Shown: positions 18,374 through 27,272 of the stretch, one piece after another
How positions within the stretch are numbered: position 1 is the first letter of the stretch
Layout: the number at the start of each line of letters is the position of its first letter
DNA from: Pseudomonas farsensis
GTDB lineage: Bacteria > Pseudomonadota > Gammaproteobacteria > Pseudomonadales > Pseudomonadaceae
NCBI RefSeq assembly: GCF_014268805.2
Contig: NZ_JABWRF020000001.1
Coordinates: forward strand, 1,436,001 to 1,500,000
Reading direction: 5' to 3'
DNA length: 64,000 nucleotides
Notes under the pieces: model-generated
The model's input: only the letters and a program-made list of their open reading frames with translations
Databases searched by the model: none
Told to the model about the DNA's origin: nothing
Position numbers and translations under genes: made by a program

Positions 18374-19282
18374 TTACACCTGCGGCCAATCGGCCCCTTG
18401 GCTGAAGAACGCGCGCAGGTGTTCGATGAAAAACGATACCTTCGCCGACAAGTTCAGCCGTTCCAGATACACCGCATAGATATCCGCAGGCGGTGTGTCG
18501 TAGTCCTTCAATACCTCTATCAGCCGCCCACTGCGCAGGTGTTCTGCCAGATTCCATTCGGCGCGCATAAGAATGCCCTGGCCATCCAGCGCCCAGTTCA
18601 ACGCCACCTCGCCATCGTTTGTACTCAGCCGGCCATGCACCTTTACCGACTCGCTCTGCTTGCCGCGGGCGAAACGCCACAGGCCGAAGGCTGCATCGTT
18701 CTGGCGCAGCACGATGCAGTTGTGCTGTGCCAGGTCTTTGGGGGCCTGTGGCGTACCGCAGGCGGCCAGGTAATCCGGGCTTGCGCATAGCCGCCTGCGG
18801 TTGACGGCGATACGGCGGGCAATCAGGCGCGAGTCAGGCAGCTCGCCAAAGCGGATGGCGACATCGATGGCATCGTCGGGCAGGTTGATCGGCCGGTCGG
18901 TCAGGTGCAACTGCACTTCGACCTGCGGATGGCGCCGGGCGAACGAGGCAATGGCCGGTGCCACATGGGTGCGGCCAAAGCCCAGCGGTGCATTGACCCG
19001 CAGCAGCCCCTTGGGCTCGGCCCGGCTGCTGGACACCTGGCGCTCAAGCTCGGCAATTTCCTCGAGGATGCGCCGGGCGTTGACCAGGTAGGTCTCGCCT
19101 TCGGCGGTCAGGCTGATGCTGCGCGTGGTGCGGTTGAGCAGCCGTACACCCAGGCGTTGTTCCAGCTGCGCCAGGCGCTTGGAAACCGCAGGCGGGGTGA
19201 GATTCAGTTCGCGCGCGGTGGCCGCCAGGCTCCCTAGGCGCACCAGCTGGGCAAAGAAAGCCAGTTCCGAGACCGGGTTCAT
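18374..19282 (-). CDS. LysR-type regulator divergent from dctA-ttdAB (TtdR/DmlR-like)
   Basis: 302 residues with an N-terminal helix-turn-helix (LAATARELNLTPPAVSKRLAQLEQRLG) and the subgroup hallmark LLNRTTRSISLTAEGE and LLRVNAPLGFGR seen in CrgA/DmlR/TtdR-type regulators. It is divergent, 171 bp from dctA, the classic LysR geometry. In E. coli, TtdR activates tartrate dehydratase genes, and the same role is likely here for dctA-ttdA-ttdB, though the inducer is inferred only. Confidence 0.85.
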   Translation of the reverse strand: MNPVSELAFFAQLVRLGSLAATARELNLTPPAVSKRLAQLEQRLGVRLLNRTTRSISLTAEGETYLVNARRILEEIAELERQVSSSRAEPKGLLRVNAPLGFGRTHVAPAIASFARRHPQVEVQLHLTDRPINLPDDAIDVAIRFGELPDSRLIARRIAVNRRRLCASPDYLAACGTPQAPKDLAQHNCIVLRQNDAAFGLWRFARGKQSESVKVHGRLSTNDGEVALNWALDGQGILMRAEWNLAEHLRSGRLIEVLKDYDTPPADIYAVYLERLNLSAKVSFFIEHLRAFFSQGADWPQV

Positions 19283-19453
19283 TGGTAACTCCAGGGAACT
19301 AATGATGTGAATTCGATTGTATTACAGCTTTCTGGAAAAACCATTACCGTTGCCTGGCGTGATTAACCACAAAAAAACTGGGCTAACCAGCTGCCTGCCG
19401 GGGCTGCCCAGACGCCAATCAATCCGACTCACAACAATAATTCGGAGACGGCA

Positions 19454-20785
19454 ATGGCCAAGCGATACCTTGGAAAACTGTATGTACAAGTGCTCATCGG
19501 GGTGACCCTGGGCATTCTGCTCGGGGTGCTCTGGCCCCAGTTCGCAACCGACCTCAAGCCGTTGGGCGATGCCTTCATCAAGCTGATCAAGATGGTCTTC
19601 GCCCCGGTGATCTTTGCCACCGTGGTGCTGGGCATTGCGCGCATGGAAAACATGAAGGAGTTGGGCCGTGTTGGCTCGCGTGCGCTGATTTACTTCGAAG
19701 TGCTGTCCACCTTCGCCTTGGTACTGGGCCTTGTGGTCGTCAACCTGGTGCAGCCGGGGCAGGGCATGAATGTCGACCCGGCGACTCTTGATGCCAAGAG
19801 CATTGCCACCTACACAAGCGCTGCGGCAGGCGGCACTGGCAGTTTCACCGACTTCATGCTGCACCTGATTCCGGCCAGTGTCACCGACGCCTTCGCCAAA
19901 AACGAAATTCTGCAGATCCTGCTGTTCTCCAGCCTGTTCGGTATTGCCTTGGCGCACCTTGGGCCACGTGGCAAGCCGGTGGTGGATGTACTTGAATCCT
20001 TCTCCCACGGCATGTTCCACATCGTTGGCATGGTCATGCGCCTGGCACCGCTGGCGGCTTGTGGCGCCATGGCGTTCACCGTGGGCAAGTACGGCCTGGG
20101 CTCTATCGTGTCGCTGGGCAAGTTGATGGCAACCATGTACCTGACCTGCTTCCTGTTCGTGGTCATCGTGCTCGGGTTCATTGCGCGGCTTTCGGGGTTC
20201 AGTCTGTGGAAGCTGCTCAAGTACCTCAAGGAAGAGCTGTTCACGGTGCTGGGTACCAGTTCGTCCGAATCGGTCGTGCCGCAGTTGATGACCAAGCTTG
20301 AGCGCGTCGGTGTATCCAAGCCTGTAGTTGGTTTGGTGATCCCCTCAGGGCTGACTTTCAACCCCGACGGGCAGTGCATCTACTACACCATGGCCGCGAT
20401 CTTCATTGCCCAGGCCACCAACACCCCGCTGACCTTGATGGACCAACTGATCGTGCTCGGGGTGCTGCTGCTCACCTCCAAGGGCTCGGCTGGCGTTACA
20501 GGTTCAGGCTTCATCACCTTGGCCGCGACCCTCGCGACCATGGACAACATTCCGGTGGCGGGCATGGTCCTGCTGCTTGGGGTTGACCGCTTCATGTCAG
20601 AGGCACGCGCCATCACCAACACCATTGGCAACGCCGTCGGCACTGTGGCCATCGCCCGCTGGGTCGGCGCCCTTGACCAGCACCGCATGACCCAGGTGCT
20701 CGACGGCCAAGTGCCGGACGATCCGCAGTCTGAGCCAGAACCCGAAGCGCCTGTGAGCGCCGTGATCTTTCCCCGAAACGCCTGA
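19454..20785 (+). CDS. dctA: C4-dicarboxylate/H+ symporter DctA
   Basis: 443 residues, normal DctA length, with about eight helices plus re-entrant hairpins. Signatures of the DAACS family are intact: [19 protein letters not shown], the serine-rich [14 protein letters not shown] hairpin, [15 protein letters not shown] and [11 protein letters not shown]. It imports succinate, fumarate and malate with protons. It heads an operon with tartrate dehydratase genes 34 bp downstream, so it may bring in tartrate or a related acid; more than one dctA-like gene is common in pseudomonads, and this may be a specialised copy. GGAG precedes the ATG. Confidence 0.9.
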   Translation: MAKRYLGKLYVQVLIGVTLGILLGVLWPQFATDLKPLGDAFIKLIKMVFAPVIFATVVLGIARMENMKELGRVGSRALIYFEVLSTFALVLGLVVVNLVQPGQGMNVDPATLDAKSIATYTSAAAGGTGSFTDFMLHLIPASVTDAFAKNEILQILLFSSLFGIALAHLGPRGKPVVDVLESFSHGMFHIVGMVMRLAPLAACGAMAFTVGKYGLGSIVSLGKLMATMYLTCFLFVVIVLGFIARLSGFSLWKLLKYLKEELFTVLGTSSSESVVPQLMTKLERVGVSKPVVGLVIPSGLTFNPDGQCIYYTMAAIFIAQATNTPLTLMDQLIVLGVLLLTSKGSAGVTGSGFITLAATLATMDNIPVAGMVLLLGVDRFMSEARAITNTIGNAVGTVAIARWVGALDQHRMTQVLDGQVPDDPQSEPEPEAPVSAVIFPRNA

Positions 20786-20819
20786 CCAAAGCCTTGTGAT
20801 GCAAAGAGGAGACAACACC

Positions 20820-21731
20820 GTGGATAGCACCCTGGATAAAGAAGCCGCCGTAGCAACGCTCACTGATGTACTGGCCAAGTTTACGGCTTATATCGGCAAG
20901 CGCCTGCCCAAGGACGTCAAAGAAAAAACTGCCAAGCTGCGCGCAGCTGAAACCAACCCGTTGGCGATCGCCGTATACGACTCCATGGCCGATAACCAGG
21001 AGTACGCTGACAAGCTCAACCGCCCCAGTTGCCAGGACACCGGGGTGATCCAGTACTTCATCTCGGCCGGTGCGCGTTTTCCGCTGCTCGGTGAGATGGA
21101 AGGCATCCTTGAGGACGCCACCAAGGAAGCGACCATTCAGGGCCCGCTGCGCCATAACGCCGTGGAAACTTTCATCGAGAAGAACACCGGTACCAACACC
21201 GGCTCGAAAATCCCCTGGCTGGACTGGGAGATCATCCCCGATGCCGACTACGCCATCGTCGATGTGTACATGGCCGGTGGCGGTTGCACCTTGCCGGGCT
21301 CGGCCAAGGTGCTGATGCCGGGGCAAGGCTATGAGGGGGTGACCGAGTTCGTGTTCGATGTGATTACCTCGCGCGGGGTCAATGCTTGCCCACCTTTGCT
21401 GGTCGGGGTGGGTGTCTCGACCTCGGTGGAAACCGCAGCGCGGCTGTCGAAGAAAGCCATCCTGCGCCCGGTGGACTCGGCCCACCCCAACGAAAGCGCG
21501 GCCATGATGGAGAAGCTGCTCGAAGACGGCCTCAATGAGATCGGGATCGGCCCGCAGGGCCTGACCGGCAACAGCAGCGTCATGGGTGTGAACATCGAGT
21601 CCTCGGCGCGGCACCCTTCGACCATCGGCGTAGCGGTGTCCACCGGTTGCTGGGCGCACCGACGCGGCAAGATCCGCATCAATGCCGATCTCTCCTATGA
21701 CATCCTCTCCCATGAAGGTGTAGTCCTGTGA
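20820..21731 (+). CDS. ttdA: L(+)-tartrate dehydratase alpha subunit
   Basis: 303 residues from GTG 20820 with AGAGGAG eight bases before it; this equals the E. coli TtdA length. The protein belongs to the class I fumarase alpha family. Cysteines at 71 (RPSCQDTG), 190 (VNACPP) and 277 (STGCWAH) are placed as expected for the [4Fe-4S] ligands. With TtdB it dehydrates L-tartrate to oxaloacetate. A split class I fumarase is the alternative reading; length and context favour tartrate or a similar hydroxy-dicarboxylate. Confidence 0.85.
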   Translation: MDSTLDKEAAVATLTDVLAKFTAYIGKRLPKDVKEKTAKLRAAETNPLAIAVYDSMADNQEYADKLNRPSCQDTGVIQYFISAGARFPLLGEMEGILEDATKEATIQGPLRHNAVETFIEKNTGTNTGSKIPWLDWEIIPDADYAIVDVYMAGGGCTLPGSAKVLMPGQGYEGVTEFVFDVITSRGVNACPPLLVGVGVSTSVETAARLSKKAILRPVDSAHPNESAAMMEKLLEDGLNEIGIGPQGLTGNSSVMGVNIESSARHPSTIGVAVSTGCWAHRRGKIRINADLSYDILSHEGVVL

Positions 21732-22336
21732 AAAAGATCATCAACACTCCAATCAGCGACGAAGACCTGGCCGACCTCAATGTGGGTGATGTGGTGTATC
21801 TCACCGGGCAGTTGGTGACCTGCCGTGACGTCGCCCACCGGCGCTTGATCGAGCTGGGGCGCGAGTTACCCGTCGACTTGCGCGGCGGGGCGATCTTCCA
21901 TGCCGGGCCGATCGTGCGCAAGAAGGACGATGGCAGCTTCGAGATGGTCTCCATCGGCCCGACCACCAGCATGCGCATGGAAAAGTTCGAGAAACAGTTC
22001 ATCGAGCAGACCGGCGTCAAACTGATTGTTGGCAAAGGAGGCATGGGCCCGGAAACCACCACCGGCTGCTTGGAAAACAAAGCCGTGCATGCGGTGTTTC
22101 CGGGAGGGTGTGCGGTGTTGGCGGCCACCCAGGTGGAAGAGATCGAGCGGGCCGAATGGCAAGACCTGGGCATGCCGGAAACCCTCTGGGTGAACCGGGT
22201 GCGCGAGTTCGGGCCGCTGATCATCTCGATCGATACCAAGGGGAACAACCTGTTCGAGCAGAACAAGGCCCGTTTCAATGAACGTAAAGGTGCGGTGATC
22301 GAGAAGATCAACAGCCAGGTGCGGTTTATCAAATAA
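21728..22336 (+). CDS. ttdB: L(+)-tartrate dehydratase beta subunit
   Basis: 202 residues (E. coli TtdB has 201). The GTG start overlaps the ttdA stop as GTGA, so translation is coupled and subunits should be made in equal amounts. Fumarase C-terminal domain features are seen: [23 protein letters not shown], YxGP-like IFHAGPIV and [10 protein letters not shown]. It forms the second half of the heteromeric iron-sulphur dehydratase. Confidence 0.87.
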   Translation: MKKIINTPISDEDLADLNVGDVVYLTGQLVTCRDVAHRRLIELGRELPVDLRGGAIFHAGPIVRKKDDGSFEMVSIGPTTSMRMEKFEKQFIEQTGVKLIVGKGGMGPETTTGCLENKAVHAVFPGGCAVLAATQVEEIERAEWQDLGMPETLWVNRVREFGPLIISIDTKGNNLFEQNKARFNERKGAVIEKINSQVRFIK

Positions 22337-22436
22337 AGCGTTGGGTGCGCGGCACGCCCGAGCACACTGGCCCCGCTGGCCTATTCGAAATACCATTGAT
22401 GCATATTTTCGATCAAACCAGCGGAGCCACCCCCAG

Positions 22437-23345
22437 GTGAGCATCAACTTCGACCTCAACGACCTGCAAGCCTTCCGCGCCGTGGTCGAGCAGGGCAGCT
22501 TTCGGCGTGCCGCCGATGCCATTCGCATTACCCAGTCGGCGCTAAGCCGGCGTATCGAGAAGCTTGAGTCGGCGCTTGGCGTCAAGCTGCTGGAACGCAC
22601 CACCCGAAAAGTCTCCCTGACCAACGTCGGCCGCTCGTTCCTGCCCCAGGTCGAGCGCCTGCTCGACGACCTGGACCTGGCGCTGCTCAGCGTCGGGGAT
22701 GGCGGTGCACTGCGTACCGGCAGCCTGACCATCGCCTGCGTGCCGTCGGCTGCGTACTACTTCATGCCCGATGCCATTCGCAGCTTTCACAGCCAATACC
22801 CGCGCATCAAGATCCACCTGTTCGACGCCTCGGCCAACGAAGTGGCCGCTACGGTAGCCTCGGGCGAGGCCGATTTCGGCTTGAGCTTTACCGGCAACCT
22901 GGCTCCGGAAATCGAGTTCAGCCCGCTGCTCGAAGAGCGCTACGTGATGGCCTGCCGCAAGGATCACCCGCTGGCGCAGGAGGCCTGCGTGACGTGGGCG
23001 CAGGTTTACCAGCATGCCTACATCACCCTGGGTCGCTCGTCAGGCAACCGGCTTGTGCTCGACAGGGCGTTGAGTGGTGTGTCGGCGGGGCGCGAGAGCG
23101 TGTGTGAAGCGCGGCATGTGACTACCGTGCTGGGGCTGATCGAGGCAGGGTTGGGGGTGGCGGCGGTGCCGTCGATTGCGATGCCGGGGGCTGCGCATCC
23201 GGTATTGACCCAAGTGGCCTTGGTGGAACCCGAAGTGCGGCGGCAGATGGGCTTGCTCAAGCGCCGCGGGCGTACATTGACACCGGCGGCGCTGGAAATG
23301 GAGCGGTTGATTCGCGAACTGCCCGGGACCTTAGCGCGCAACTGA
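22437..23345 (+). CDS. LysR-type regulator downstream of ttdAB
   Basis: 302 residues from GTG 22437. The helix-turn-helix reads FRRAADAIRITQSALSRRIEKLESALG, with ERTTRKVSLTNVGRSFLP after it; the effector domain begins GSLTIACVPSAAYYFMPDAI. Two LysR genes bracket the tartrate unit. This one is co-directional, 100 bp after ttdB, and could act on the divergent-strand transporter genes; its last 15 bp overlap the end of the binding-protein gene. Confidence 0.85.
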   Translation: MSINFDLNDLQAFRAVVEQGSFRRAADAIRITQSALSRRIEKLESALGVKLLERTTRKVSLTNVGRSFLPQVERLLDDLDLALLSVGDGGALRTGSLTIACVPSAAYYFMPDAIRSFHSQYPRIKIHLFDASANEVAATVASGEADFGLSFTGNLAPEIEFSPLLEERYVMACRKDHPLAQEACVTWAQVYQHAYITLGRSSGNRLVLDRALSGVSAGRESVCEARHVTTVLGLIEAGLGVAAVPSIAMPGAAHPVLTQVALVEPEVRRQMGLLKRRGRTLTPAALEMERLIRELPGTLARN

Positions 23346-24101
23346 GTCCAGGCCGCTGGCGCGCACATCTGCCTGGGCGCCAGGGGAGGCGAGGTAGTCA
23401 AGCAGTTGCCTGGCCTCAGCCGGGTGCTCGGCGCCGACAGGGATGCCGGCAGCGAAGCGGGTCACCGATTGCAGCTCTTCGGGGATTTTTCCAACGAAGG
23501 TCACGCCCGGCACTGGCAGCAGCTCGGCCACCTGTTGCAAGCCGATCTGGTACTCACCCTTGGCAACCTGCTCTGCCACAGGCAGGCGCTCTACCATGGT
23601 GCTCTTGGGGGCCATTTGCGGCTGGATGCCAAGCTTTTTGTACAGCTCGTTTTCCACGTACACGCCGCTGGCGCTGTCGGAGTAGGCCACCGATTTGGCG
23701 GCCAGCAGCGTTTGCTTGAACTGCGCGGCGGTGGCGATGGCAGGCTTGGGCGCGCCTTGCTTGACCACCATGCCGATGCGCGAGTCGGCCAGTTCAACCC
23801 GTGAAGCCGGGTCAACCTTGCCTTGCTTGATCAGCTCATCGAGGGCGTAGCCAACCATGATGACCACGTCGGCGTGCTCGCCCCGGGCCAGGCGATTGGG
23901 GATGGCCTGGGGTGCCTTGCCCATCGAGGGGCCGAGCACGGTGGTCAAGGTGTCGCCGCTCTTGGCGGCGTATTGCGGGCCGAGGCGCTGGTAGGCGGCG
24001 GTGAAGCCGCCGGAGGTCATGACAGTCAGGTCGGCGGCCTGGGTCAGGCTGCAGCAGGCGGCAAGCGCAAGGGCCAGTACTGGCTTGAACGATACTTTCA
24101 T
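23331..24101 (-). CDS. Periplasmic solute-binding protein, ModA-like
   Basis: 256 residues with a Sec signal ending TQA. The mature protein follows the molybdate-binding (type II periplasmic) pattern: LTVMTSGGFTAAYQRLGPQYA start, DVVIMVGYALDELI, GIPVGAEHPAEARQLLDYLASPGAQ end. No ABC permease or ATPase is nearby, and it follows the MHS symporter gene by 39 bp on the same strand, so molybdate is not assured; an organic anion ligand is possible. Confidence 0.78.
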   Translation of the reverse strand: MKVSFKPVLALALAACCSLTQAADLTVMTSGGFTAAYQRLGPQYAAKSGDTLTTVLGPSMGKAPQAIPNRLARGEHADVVIMVGYALDELIKQGKVDPASRVELADSRIGMVVKQGAPKPAIATAAQFKQTLLAAKSVAYSDSASGVYVENELYKKLGIQPQMAPKSTMVERLPVAEQVAKGEYQIGLQQVAELLPVPGVTFVGKIPEELQSVTRFAAGIPVGAEHPAEARQLLDYLASPGAQADVRASGLDSVAR

Positions 24102-24140
24102 AGGGCTACTTCCAAATCTGAGTGTAACGGGGCAGTGGCG

Positions 24141-25445
24141 TCATGCCTGGGCAGTAACTGGCGCACGCGTAGCCAAGTGGCGGTACATCACCAGCGTGGC
24201 GGTGCAGGCACACAGCGCTGCGAACATCATCCAGTAGGCGGGGGCGGCTTTGTCGCCGGTCTCGTGGATCAACCAGGTGGAGATCGCCGGGGTGAAGCCG
24301 CCGAAGACAGCGGTCGCCAGGCTGTAGGCCAGGGAGAAGCCAGCCACACGCACCTCGACCGGCATGATTTCGGTCAGCGCCGGGATCATCGCGCCGTTGT
24401 ACAGGCCGTACAGCAGCGAGAACCACAGCAGCACTTCGAGCATGTGCGCAAAGCTTGGCGCCTGGGCCAGGAACGACAACGCAGGGTAGGCAGTGAGCAG
24501 GGTCAGCGCCGACATGGCCACCAGCAGCGTTTTACGGCCGTAACGGTCGCTCAGGGCGCCGCCGATTGGCAGCCAGATGAAGTTCGATACACCCACCAGC
24601 AGGGTCACGATCAGCGCATCGCTGGTGCTCAGTTGCAGCACGGTCTTGCCGAAGGTAGGTGCGTACACGGTGATCATGTAGAAAGCGGTGGTGGTCATGG
24701 CCACCATCAGCATGCCCAGCAGCACAATGCCGGCGTTGCTGAGCAAGGTTGCCATCACTTCTTTCATGCTTGGGCGGTGCTTGCGGGCCGTGAACTCTTC
24801 GGTTTCCTGCAGGTTACGGCGCAGGATGAAGATCATTGGGATGATCAGGCAGCCAATGGCGAACGGCACGCGCCAGCCCCAGTCGGCAATTTCGGCGGTG
24901 GAGAGCCACTGGTTCAGGGCAAAACCAAGGCCTGCGGCGACCACGATGGCGACCTGTTGGCTGGCGGACTGCCAGCTTGCGTAGAAGCCCTTGCGGCCCG
25001 GCGTGGCCATTTCAGCCAGGTAGACCGACACACCGCCAAGCTCGGCGCCGGCCGAGAAACCTTGCAGCAGGCGCCCGATCAGCACCAGTGCAGGGGCCCA
25101 CAGGCCGATGGTGTTGTAACCAGGTACCAGCACGATGAGTAAAGTACCGCTGGCCATGATCGCCAGGGTGACGATCAGGCCTTTGCGCCGGCCGACGTCA
25201 TCGATGTACGCCCCCAGCAGCACGGCGCCCAGTGGGCGCATCAGGAAGCCTGCGCCGAATACGGCGAAGGTCATCATCAGTGAGGCGAATTCGTTGGCGG
25301 CAGGGAAGAAGGCAGCCGCGATGTAGGTGGCGTAGAAGCCGAACAGGAAGAAGTCGAACTGTTCAAGGAAGTTACCGGACGTAACCCGGAACACCATCCC
25401 GGCTTTGGATTTGCCCTGGGGCACCGGATGTGAAGGCAGACTCAT
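24141..25445 (-). CDS. Metabolite:H+ symporter (MFS, citrate/dicarboxylate type)
   Basis: 434 residues with 12 predicted helices. It begins [25 protein letters not shown] and contains [13 protein letters not shown] between helices 2 and 3 and [14 protein letters not shown] in helix 4, the marks of the MHS branch that includes citrate, ketoglutarate and shikimate carriers. It starts the unit that includes the ModA-like protein and lies next to the tartrate genes, so a hydroxy-polycarboxylate substrate is likely but unproven. Confidence 0.85.
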   Translation of the reverse strand: MSLPSHPVPQGKSKAGMVFRVTSGNFLEQFDFFLFGFYATYIAAAFFPAANEFASLMMTFAVFGAGFLMRPLGAVLLGAYIDDVGRRKGLIVTLAIMASGTLLIVLVPGYNTIGLWAPALVLIGRLLQGFSAGAELGGVSVYLAEMATPGRKGFYASWQSASQQVAIVVAAGLGFALNQWLSTAEIADWGWRVPFAIGCLIIPMIFILRRNLQETEEFTARKHRPSMKEVMATLLSNAGIVLLGMLMVAMTTTAFYMITVYAPTFGKTVLQLSTSDALIVTLLVGVSNFIWLPIGGALSDRYGRKTLLVAMSALTLLTAYPALSFLAQAPSFAHMLEVLLWFSLLYGLYNGAMIPALTEIMPVEVRVAGFSLAYSLATAVFGGFTPAISTWLIHETGDKAAPAYWMMFAALCACTATLVMYRHLATRAPVTAQA

Positions 25446-25653
25446 GGTGGATCTCCAGCGTTTTTTAAAATTTGTAAGTGCTTGTTACCTGGATTCTCGA
25501 CCAAAGCAGGGCTGGGGATAATCGTTGTTTTTTCATCAATTGATGCGCGGATGCGATCAATCGTGGGCTGCATGGGTTGATTGCGGGATTAATAGAGGGG
25601 CAGGCGGGCGCGCATTTGCGGGTTGCGCAGTGCTCGGCTGCTCAATTAACATT

Positions 25654-25672
25654 GGTAACAATTCTCACTTGC
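25654..25672 (+). promoter_or_regulatory. Fur-box-like site upstream of the ECF sigma gene
   Basis: GGTAACAATTCTCACTTGC matches about 11 of 19 Fur-consensus positions, with the conserved AATTCTCA-type core. It ends 16 bases before the sigma factor ATG. Iron control of fecI-type genes by Fur is well known, which supports the call. Confidence 0.5.
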
Positions 25673-25687
25673 AGAAAGCATCGCCCC

Positions 25688-26200
25688 ATGAGCGAAGTGC
25701 TGCCCGTCAGCGGCAACCACGTGCGTAGCGTCGAACAACTCTATAGCGGCCACCATGGCTGGCTGTACGCCAAGTTGCGCAGGCGGCTGGGCAACGCCAT
25801 GGATGCGGCGGACCTTGCCCAAGACACCTTCGCCCGCATTCTTGCCTCGAAGGTGGATGTGTTCGAGGAGCCACGCGCCTACCTTAGTTGCGTCGCTGGC
25901 GGGATTCTGGCCAATTGGTGCAAGCGTAAATCCCTTGAGCGCGCCTATCTGGCTGCCATTGTGCAACTGCCGGCCCCCGAAGCACCGTCGCCGGAAACCC
26001 GGCTGATCATTCTTGAAACGCTGCATGAACTCGACGCGATGCTCGATACCTTGCCGCCGCTGGTGCGGCGTACGTTTTTGCTGTCGCAGCTCAGTGGCAT
26101 GAAGTACCAGGCCATTGCCGACCAGCTTGATGTCTCGCTGATCACCGTCAAACGCTACATGAAGCAGGCCTTTCTTCAGTGCCTGCAGTTGCTCGATTAA
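25688..26200 (+). CDS. ECF sigma factor, FecI/PvdS iron-starvation type
   Basis: 170 residues from ATG 25688. Region 2 covers about 10-80 (LYSGHHGWLYAKLRRRLGNAMDAADLAQDTFARIL) and region 4 about 115-165 (LPPLVRRTFLLSQLSGMKYQAIADQLDVSLITVKRYMKQAF). It should direct RNA polymerase to the receptor gene once released by the FecR-like protein encoded directly after it. A Fur-box-like site precedes it. A longer frame from 25577 is rejected because it runs through that site. Confidence 0.9.
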   Translation: MSEVLPVSGNHVRSVEQLYSGHHGWLYAKLRRRLGNAMDAADLAQDTFARILASKVDVFEEPRAYLSCVAGGILANWCKRKSLERAYLAAIVQLPAPEAPSPETRLIILETLHELDAMLDTLPPLVRRTFLLSQLSGMKYQAIADQLDVSLITVKRYMKQAFLQCLQLLD

Positions 26201-27169
26201 ATGCGCCCCATTGCCCGGCAGGCGCCGGATACCCAGGCGTTGGAAGAAGCCGCTGAGTGGCTGATGTGCCTGAGCGCAGGCGAGGTCAGTGAGGCCGAGC
26301 AGGCCGGGTTGGCCAGTTGGCGCGCCAGCAGCCCCGAGCGTGAGCGTGCCTGGCAACGTGCCGAGCGCTTGCTGGGCAAGCTTGGAGGGCTGCCGCCAGA
26401 GCTTGCGCTGTCGGCCCTTGAGCGCCCGGCTGACCCCGCTCGGCGAGCGGCGATCACGCGCCTGGCACTGTTGCTGGCGCTGGCGCCTACGGGCTGGCTG
26501 GGCTGGCGTCAGTATCAGCAGCAGGGGTGGGCGGCCGATTACCGCACCACTGTTGGCGAGCGCCGGCAATTGACGCTGGCGGACGGCACACGGGTGTATC
26601 TGAATACCGACTCGGCAATCGATGTGCGTTACGACGCGGCCCAGCGCTATATCCACCTGCTGCGCGGGGAAATTCTGGTGCAGAGCGGCGCCGACAACCT
26701 GCAACGGCCACTGCGCGTGGGCACTGCCGAAGGCCGTGTGCAGGCGTTGGGTACGCGTTTCACAGTGCGCGAGCGTGAAGGGCGCACCTACCTTGCGGTG
26801 CTTGAAGGTGCTGTGCGTATCGAGCCAGGCGCCGTTGGCGAGGGTGCGTTTCAGGTGGTCCGCGCCGGTGAGCGTGCCGACTTTGATGCGCACACCGTGG
26901 GCGTGTTGCAGCCCACAGACGACAGCCTCAGCGCCTGGACCCAAGGCATGCTGCTGGCCGACCGCATGCGCCTTGACCAGGTGCTCGGCGAACTCTCGCG
27001 CTACCACCGCGGCGTTATCCGCTGCGCCCCGCAGGTTGCCGGCGTGCGGGTGTCCGGTGCGTTCCCGGTTGCTGATCGCCAGCAGACGCTGGGCATGCTG
27101 GCGGCCACCTACGGGCTGAGCGTGGAGCAGCACATGGGCGGTTATTGGACGCTGGTTTCCGCGCGCTGA
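26201..27169 (+). CDS. FecR-family anti-sigma/sigma regulator
   Basis: 322 residues; the ATG directly abuts the sigma stop codon, so the two are coupled. The cytoplasmic N-terminal part (about 1-85) has the WLMCLSAGEVSEAEQAGLASWRASSPERERAWQRAE pattern, a single membrane helix lies near 88-106, and the FecR periplasmic domain follows (TTVGERRQLTLADGTRVYLNTDSAIDV). It holds the sigma factor and transmits the loaded-receptor signal from the periplasm. Confidence 0.9.
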   Translation: MRPIARQAPDTQALEEAAEWLMCLSAGEVSEAEQAGLASWRASSPERERAWQRAERLLGKLGGLPPELALSALERPADPARRAAITRLALLLALAPTGWLGWRQYQQQGWAADYRTTVGERRQLTLADGTRVYLNTDSAIDVRYDAAQRYIHLLRGEILVQSGADNLQRPLRVGTAEGRVQALGTRFTVREREGRTYLAVLEGAVRIEPGAVGEGAFQVVRAGERADFDAHTVGVLQPTDDSLSAWTQGMLLADRMRLDQVLGELSRYHRGVIRCAPQVAGVRVSGAFPVADRQQTLGMLAATYGLSVEQHMGGYWTLVSAR

Positions 27170-27272
27170 GGGTGGCGGCGAAAATAAATGGCGTCAGGGC
27201 TGATACTTTTTTCGGGCTCGGCTGGCAACAGGTGTGAAAACCCCTTATTCCGGCTTAAAGGACCCTTCAGTC

